Shown here: in pieces, positions 58,256-61,284 of the stretch
Layout: each line of letters begins with the position of its first letter
Position numbering within the stretch: position 1 is the stretch's first letter
Assembly (NCBI GenBank): GCA_964410675.1
Contig: CAYPIB010000005.1
Coordinates: 1-61,284, forward strand
Reading direction: 5' to 3'
Length of the DNA: 61,284 nucleotides
Source: RGIG3040 sp964410675
GTDB taxonomy: Bacteria; Bacillota; Clostridia; Lachnospirales; Lachnospiraceae
Made by a program: the position numbers and the translations under genes
The notes under the pieces: generated by a model
Databases searched by the model: none
What the model was told of the DNA's origin: nothing
What the model saw: the letters and a program-made list of their open reading frames with translations, nothing else

Positions 58256-59151
58256 AAGTAATTGTATCAGGTCTTATTAATATAGAAACAACAGTAAGAA
58301 TAGACAAGTTTCCAATTCCATATTATCCAATAGATTATCCGTTTTATGGAATTAAATCTAATATTGCGGGAGTAGCTTATAACGTTGCCAGAGCCTTTTT
58401 AGTGCTTGGAAATGACGTAGAGCTGCTGTCATTTATTGGAAAGGATGAAGAAGGGGTTAGAATTAAAAATAGATTAATGCAGGATGGTATTTCGTATCAA
58501 TATGTTTTGGAAGAATTAGAAGAAACTCCGGCTTCGGTCATACTATTTGACAAGGAAGGAAAAAGACAAATATATTGCGATTTAAAAGATATACAAGAAA
58601 AGCAGCTAGAATGCAGTAAAATAGAGCAGGAAATAAGCGATGCCGATGTCATTATTGCCTGTAATGCCAATATCAACCGCCCCTTATTAAAAGCCGCTAA
58701 GAAAATGGGGAAACGTATCGCTACAGACGTGCACGTACTCAGTAATTTAGAAGATGAATATAACCGGGAATTTATGCAATACGCTGACATTTTATTTTTA
58801 AGTGATGAGCTGCTGCCTTGCAATCCCGAAGATTTTATATTGCAGTTAAAAGAAAAATATCCATGTGAAATAATCGTAATCGGGCTTGGAGAGAAAGGTG
58901 CCTTACTTTATGATCGGAGCACGGATAGACTCAATATGCTGGAAGCCGTTAAAACAGAAACAGTTGTCAATACAGTTGGGGCAGGAGATGCTTTATTCAC
59001 AAGCTTTCTCAACTTTTATGTGAAGGGCTATAATAGCATAGAGGCATTAAAAAGAGCCCAGATTTTTGCCGCTTTAAAAATTGGGCATAACGGTGCGGCG
59101 ATTGGTTTTTCAACCGAGGAAGAAATTGAAGAATTTTATACCAAAAAGTAA
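58252..59151 (+). CDS. PfkB-family carbohydrate/nucleoside kinase
   Basis: The 299-residue kinase has the N-terminal IKSNIAGVAYNVARAFLVLGNDVELLSFIGKDEEG (PfkB signature 1 region) and the C-terminal VNTVGAGDALFTSFLNFYV (GAGD, catalytic Asp). VIVIGLGEKGALLY precedes it. The family phosphorylates sugars or nucleosides such as ribose, fructose or pseudouridine; a pseudouridine-kinase-like substrate is possible but not shown. It is translationally coupled to the TrmB regulator, and no transporter or glycosidase is next to them. Confidence 0.9.
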   Translation: MKVIVSGLINIETTVRIDKFPIPYYPIDYPFYGIKSNIAGVAYNVARAFLVLGNDVELLSFIGKDEEGVRIKNRLMQDGISYQYVLEELEETPASVILFDKEGKRQIYCDLKDIQEKQLECSKIEQEISDADVIIACNANINRPLLKAAKKMGKRIATDVHVLSNLEDEYNREFMQYADILFLSDELLPCNPEDFILQLKEKYPCEIIVIGLGEKGALLYDRSTDRLNMLEAVKTETVVNTVGAGDALFTSFLNFYVKGYNSIEALKRAQIFAALKIGHNGAAIGFSTEEEIEEFYTKK

Positions 59152-59190
59152 AAAAATCTTGCCCGACTGCATGATGCAACCGGGCAAGAT
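59151..59190 (-). terminator. Terminator between convergent PfkB and AraC genes
   Basis: ATCTTGCCCG (59156-59165) pairs perfectly with CGGGCAAGAT (59181-59190), with an inner TGCAT/ATGCA stem. The T run follows on the minus strand, so it mainly ends the AraC-type gene. Confidence 0.85.
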
Positions 59191-59207
59191 GAAATATAAC
59201 GACAATA

Positions 59208-60119
59208 TTATTTTTCAATCGATACTGGTATCATCCAATGCTCTAAATATGCACAATCTTCTGTGGTAGGATAATACATTTCTCCCGCAAAATCAGTCGT
59301 AGATAACTGGTGCTTTTTCATCCACCGTTCCATAAATGTCTGTGCTTTATAAACGGCAGAGTCTGTTAATTCCTCAAAGTTTTCAGCTTCAAAGCCACAA
59401 ACAATATACTCTGCCGGTGGAAGCTCAAAGGTAGAGTATCCCTCTGCGGAAGTTCCATATTCCGCTTCGGCTCCTGCCAGATAAGTACAATATCCCTCTC
59501 TAGCATCCCCAATATAAAGCGCACCAAACTCATTACCATTCTCTATTAGTCCATGAATTTTATGTTTTACCTCGTGAAATTCGTTCCACAATTTAGCAGC
59601 GTATGAAACACTAGTATCTGTTCCCCCCATTAACTCCGAAATAGGTATTTCTTTTGCGATACCAATAAATGTTCGAGGTTTTGCTAATTGCCTGCGGGTA
59701 ACTTCAAGCACCATCCCCTCTGTAACTAATGGAACATCCTCGTCCACCATGACATAATTTAAAACAAGTTCCGGCTTTACAAATTGATTTAGGTGAACAT
59801 TTGTTGTCCGATATTCATCTGGTGTAATGCCATATACGTCCTTAAAAGCCCGGGTAAAATTAGCATGACTGGAAAAACCATAGTCTATTGCCGTATCCAG
59901 TATACGAGTATTTTCACATCTCAAATTACCTGCCGCCTGTGCCAACCGACGTAATTTTATGTAGTCACCGACCGATTTCTTTACTAGACGTGTAAATAAA
60001 CGCTGAAAATAAAACGGCGACAACCCAGCAATTTCTGCCAGTCCTTCTATTCGTATTTCCTCTGTTAAATGCTCCTCAATATAATCAACAGCCCTTTGAA
60101 TTGCTTCCCATGCGTGCAT
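59208..60119 (-). CDS. AraC-family regulator with GyrI-like effector domain
   Basis: The 303-residue protein has two N-terminal HTHs: IEGLAEIAGLSPFYFQRLFTRLV and ILDTAIDYGFSSHANFTRAFKDVYGITPDEYR (about 20-100). A C-terminal GyrI-like domain (about 150-300) has FGALYIGDAREGYCTYLAGAE and ends YLEHWMIPV. This is the Rob/SoxS-like multidrug-responsive arrangement (HTH then GyrI). AAAGGAGGTG precedes ATG 60119; an upstream in-frame start at 60164 is inside the promoter region. The targets are unknown; the nearest candidate is the ABC gene at 60747. Confidence 0.88.
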   Translation of the reverse strand: MHAWEAIQRAVDYIEEHLTEEIRIEGLAEIAGLSPFYFQRLFTRLVKKSVGDYIKLRRLAQAAGNLRCENTRILDTAIDYGFSSHANFTRAFKDVYGITPDEYRTTNVHLNQFVKPELVLNYVMVDEDVPLVTEGMVLEVTRRQLAKPRTFIGIAKEIPISELMGGTDTSVSYAAKLWNEFHEVKHKIHGLIENGNEFGALYIGDAREGYCTYLAGAEAEYGTSAEGYSTFELPPAEYIVCGFEAENFEELTDSAVYKAQTFMERWMKKHQLSTTDFAGEMYYPTTEDCAYLEHWMIPVSIEK

Positions 60120-60172
60120 AATAATGCACCTCCTTTTTATTTGATAGTTTTTTGCGTTTGTCAAGTTAATTT

Positions 60173-60256
60173 CTAGGCAGCGGCTTTCATTCCAATGAGC
60201 CGCCCAAACACAAGTTTTATAATTCCTATAACAGTATCATACCAAGAGTTTTTCAT
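60173..60256 (-). CDS. Very short hydrophobic/amphipathic peptide, 27 aa
   Basis: A frame from ATG 60256 to TAG 60173-60175 begins MKNSWYDTVIGIIKLVFGRL and ends MKAAA. GGGAG lies 8 bases before the ATG. The central part could form an amphipathic helix with two basic residues, like small membrane-active peptides, but it may equally be chance. It lies in the gap between the DUF1622 gene and the AraC-type gene, all on the minus strand. It has no recognised homologue. Confidence 0.35.
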   Translation of the reverse strand: MKNSWYDTVIGIIKLVFGRLIGMKAAA

Positions 60257-60289
60257 ATCCGCTTCTCCCACAATGCCCTTTTTAATCCC

Positions 60290-60610
60290 CTAATTCTCCT
60301 TTGCCTGCTTAATTTCCCACTCCAGTACGAATGTCATCAGTACACGTAAAATAAAAATTGAGGCAAGAATAATTAATTCATCAATTGATTTAATGAGTAC
60401 AGTTTTTAAGATTTCAGCGGCCAGCTTAAACTCCAAGGCGGTTGCTAAGGAGGCGGCAAACTGGTATTTAATTTTATAAGGCTCTTTGGATTTAAGCTCT
60501 TTTAAATAACCCCAAAAGGCTGTAAAGCCTCCAATTGTTAAAATAATGATTCCCATAAATTCAAAAAGATGAATTAAAATCGGCAAGTAACTTTCCAGTA
60601 AATATTCCAT
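60290..60610 (-). CDS. DUF1622 membrane protein
   Basis: The 106-residue protein has three hydrophobic segments: ILIHLFEFMGIIILTIGGFTAFWGY, LATALEFKLAAEILKTVLI and ELIILASIFILRVLMTFVLEWEI. The FAASLATALEFKLAAEILKT core is the DUF1622 signature. The function of the family is unknown. The start at 60610 is preceded by AAGAAGGGCGGGATAAGG. It is divergent from the ABC ATPase at 60747; the region between is A/T-rich. Confidence 0.85.
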   Translation of the reverse strand: MEYLLESYLPILIHLFEFMGIIILTIGGFTAFWGYLKELKSKEPYKIKYQFAASLATALEFKLAAEILKTVLIKSIDELIILASIFILRVLMTFVLEWEIKQAKEN

Positions 60611-60746
60611 CCTTATCCCGCCCTTCTTTATCTTAGAATATTATATCGAAATTCGTAGAAATTATTAAGACAATATGTTATACTAAAAAACACGAAAATT
60701 ATTATAAAATTAAGCATATAAAGAGAAGGTTAAGGGACCAAGGGTT

Positions 60747-61284
60747 ATGATTGAAGTAATGAACGTATCCAAAGAATTTGTTTCACCGAAAAAGTATCCC
60801 GGCTTGAGGGGAGCGGTGAAAGGCTTGTTTTCGAATGAAAAAGAACGCAAGATGGCGGTCGATGATATATCCTTTTCCATTGATGAGGGTGAAATTGTCG
60901 GATATATCGGCGGCAATGGTGCCGGTAAATCAACGACGATTAAAATGATGACAGGCATTTTGACACCTACTCAGGGTAAGTGTCTGATTCATGGTGTTGA
61001 GCCGGTGAGAGAGCGTAAGAAAAATGCACAGAATATCGGCGCGGTATTTGGACAGAGAACACAGCTTTGGTGGGATCTGCCTCTGAGTGAATCCTTTACG
61101 ATTTTAAAGGAAATTTATAATGTCAGTGACGAAATGTATAAGGAGCAGCTAGAGTTTTTAAATCGGGTGCTTGAGCTTAATAAATTCTGGTCCAGTCCGG
61201 TGCGAAATCTTTCGCTTGGGCAGAGGATGCGTGCAGATTTGGGGGCGGCGCTTTTGCATAATCCGAAGGTGCTTTACTTGGACG
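60747..61284 (+). CDS. ABC-2 exporter ATPase, N-terminal part (cut by window end)
   Basis: The first 179 residues of an ABC ATPase are present: MIEVMNVSKEFVSPKKYPGL, an extended N-terminal loop with KGLFSNEKERK, Walker A GGNGAGKST, Q-loop region GAVFGQRTQLWWDLPLSES, signature LSLGQRMRADLGAALL and the start of Walker B (VLYLD). The long loop before Walker A and the GQRTQLWWDLP wording are typical of ATPases paired with ABC-2 (DUF990-like) permeases of drug exporters. The permeases should follow to the right of the window. AAGGG lies close before ATG 60747. Confidence 0.85.
   Translation, partial: MIEVMNVSKEFVSPKKYPGLRGAVKGLFSNEKERKMAVDDISFSIDEGEIVGYIGGNGAGKSTTIKMMTGILTPTQGKCLIHGVEPVRERKKNAQNIGAVFGQRTQLWWDLPLSESFTILKEIYNVSDEMYKEQLEFLNRVLELNKFWSSPVRNLSLGQRMRADLGAALLHNPKVLYLD

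Noticed and set aside
1..61284. CRISPR arrays, IS elements, phage genes, tRNA or rRNA genes
   Set aside because: No regularly spaced repeats, transposase, integrase or phage structural proteins, and no RNA gene signatures were found on either strand.

Overview
The window is AT-rich DNA from a low-GC Gram-positive anaerobe, most likely a spore-forming member of the Clostridia (Lachnospirales-like). This rests on strong AGGAGG ribosome sites, the Bce-type and VanR/VanS-type regulator pairs, a NadA-NadB-NadC operon, DUF2339, DUF1905 and DUF1622 proteins, and a cluster of SPOCS-domain (former DUF3794) proteins of the kind found in spore-formers. The species cannot be named from the sequence. No tRNA, rRNA, CRISPR array or insertion sequence was found. 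A 100-N assembly gap lies at 17973-18072.

Layout. 1-7.9 kb: small accessory genes, several of them decaying. They include a small basic peptide, an alpha/beta hydrolase, an XRE repressor with three operators next to a stop-interrupted gene, GNAT, nitroreductase, an internally deleted chloramphenicol acetyltransferase, and an MFS drug exporter behind a leader-peptide attenuator. They also include a membrane protein, an anchored C39-like peptidase and a DUF1905 protein. 8.2-41.1 kb: a dense block of drug and antimicrobial-peptide defence modules. It opens with DUF2339 and a methyltransferase, then locus A (regulator, ABC ATPase, permease, kinase) and a Fic protein. Locus B is a Bce-like ABC, regulator and kinase; locus C is a regulator with a frameshifted kinase; locus D is ABC, permease and MerR. 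A secreted metallo-beta-lactamase-fold protein, a lipoprotein and a MerR gene follow. Locus F is a NatAB-like exporter with a small OadB-like membrane protein. After an XRE regulator come locus G (complete Bce module, minus strand) and the divergent locus H, a paralogue of A.

41.2-46.7 kb: a small helical protein, a PurC-like enzyme, a chemotaxis receptor, a possible small RNA and RecQ. 46.7-49.8 kb: a four-gene minus-strand operon of three SPOCS paralogues and a Cys-rich CnaB-like protein, bounded by two similar hairpin terminators; it probably makes spore-surface or other assembled structural proteins. 49.8-52.2 kb: a PadR-regulated operon with a prefix-domain membrane protein and a DUF4097 repeat protein. 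52.3-55.4 kb: NAD synthesis. 55.4-61.3 kb: a TetR-controlled flavoprotein pair, a TrmB regulator coupled to a PfkB kinase, an AraC/GyrI regulator, a very short ORF, a DUF1622 protein and the start of another ABC ATPase.

The dominant theme is sensing and export of toxic compounds, with control sites readable at many loci: 11-bp direct repeats for OmpR-type regulators, a TTACA-N4-TGTAA palindrome for a BceR-type regulator, and 19-bp-spacer promoters for MerR proteins. The least expected items are the SPOCS operon with its Ala/Ile-rich insertion, the leader-peptide switch before the MFS exporter, the OadB-loop mini-protein beside a NatAB-like exporter, an apparent ATT start codon and a poly-T frameshift in a kinase.
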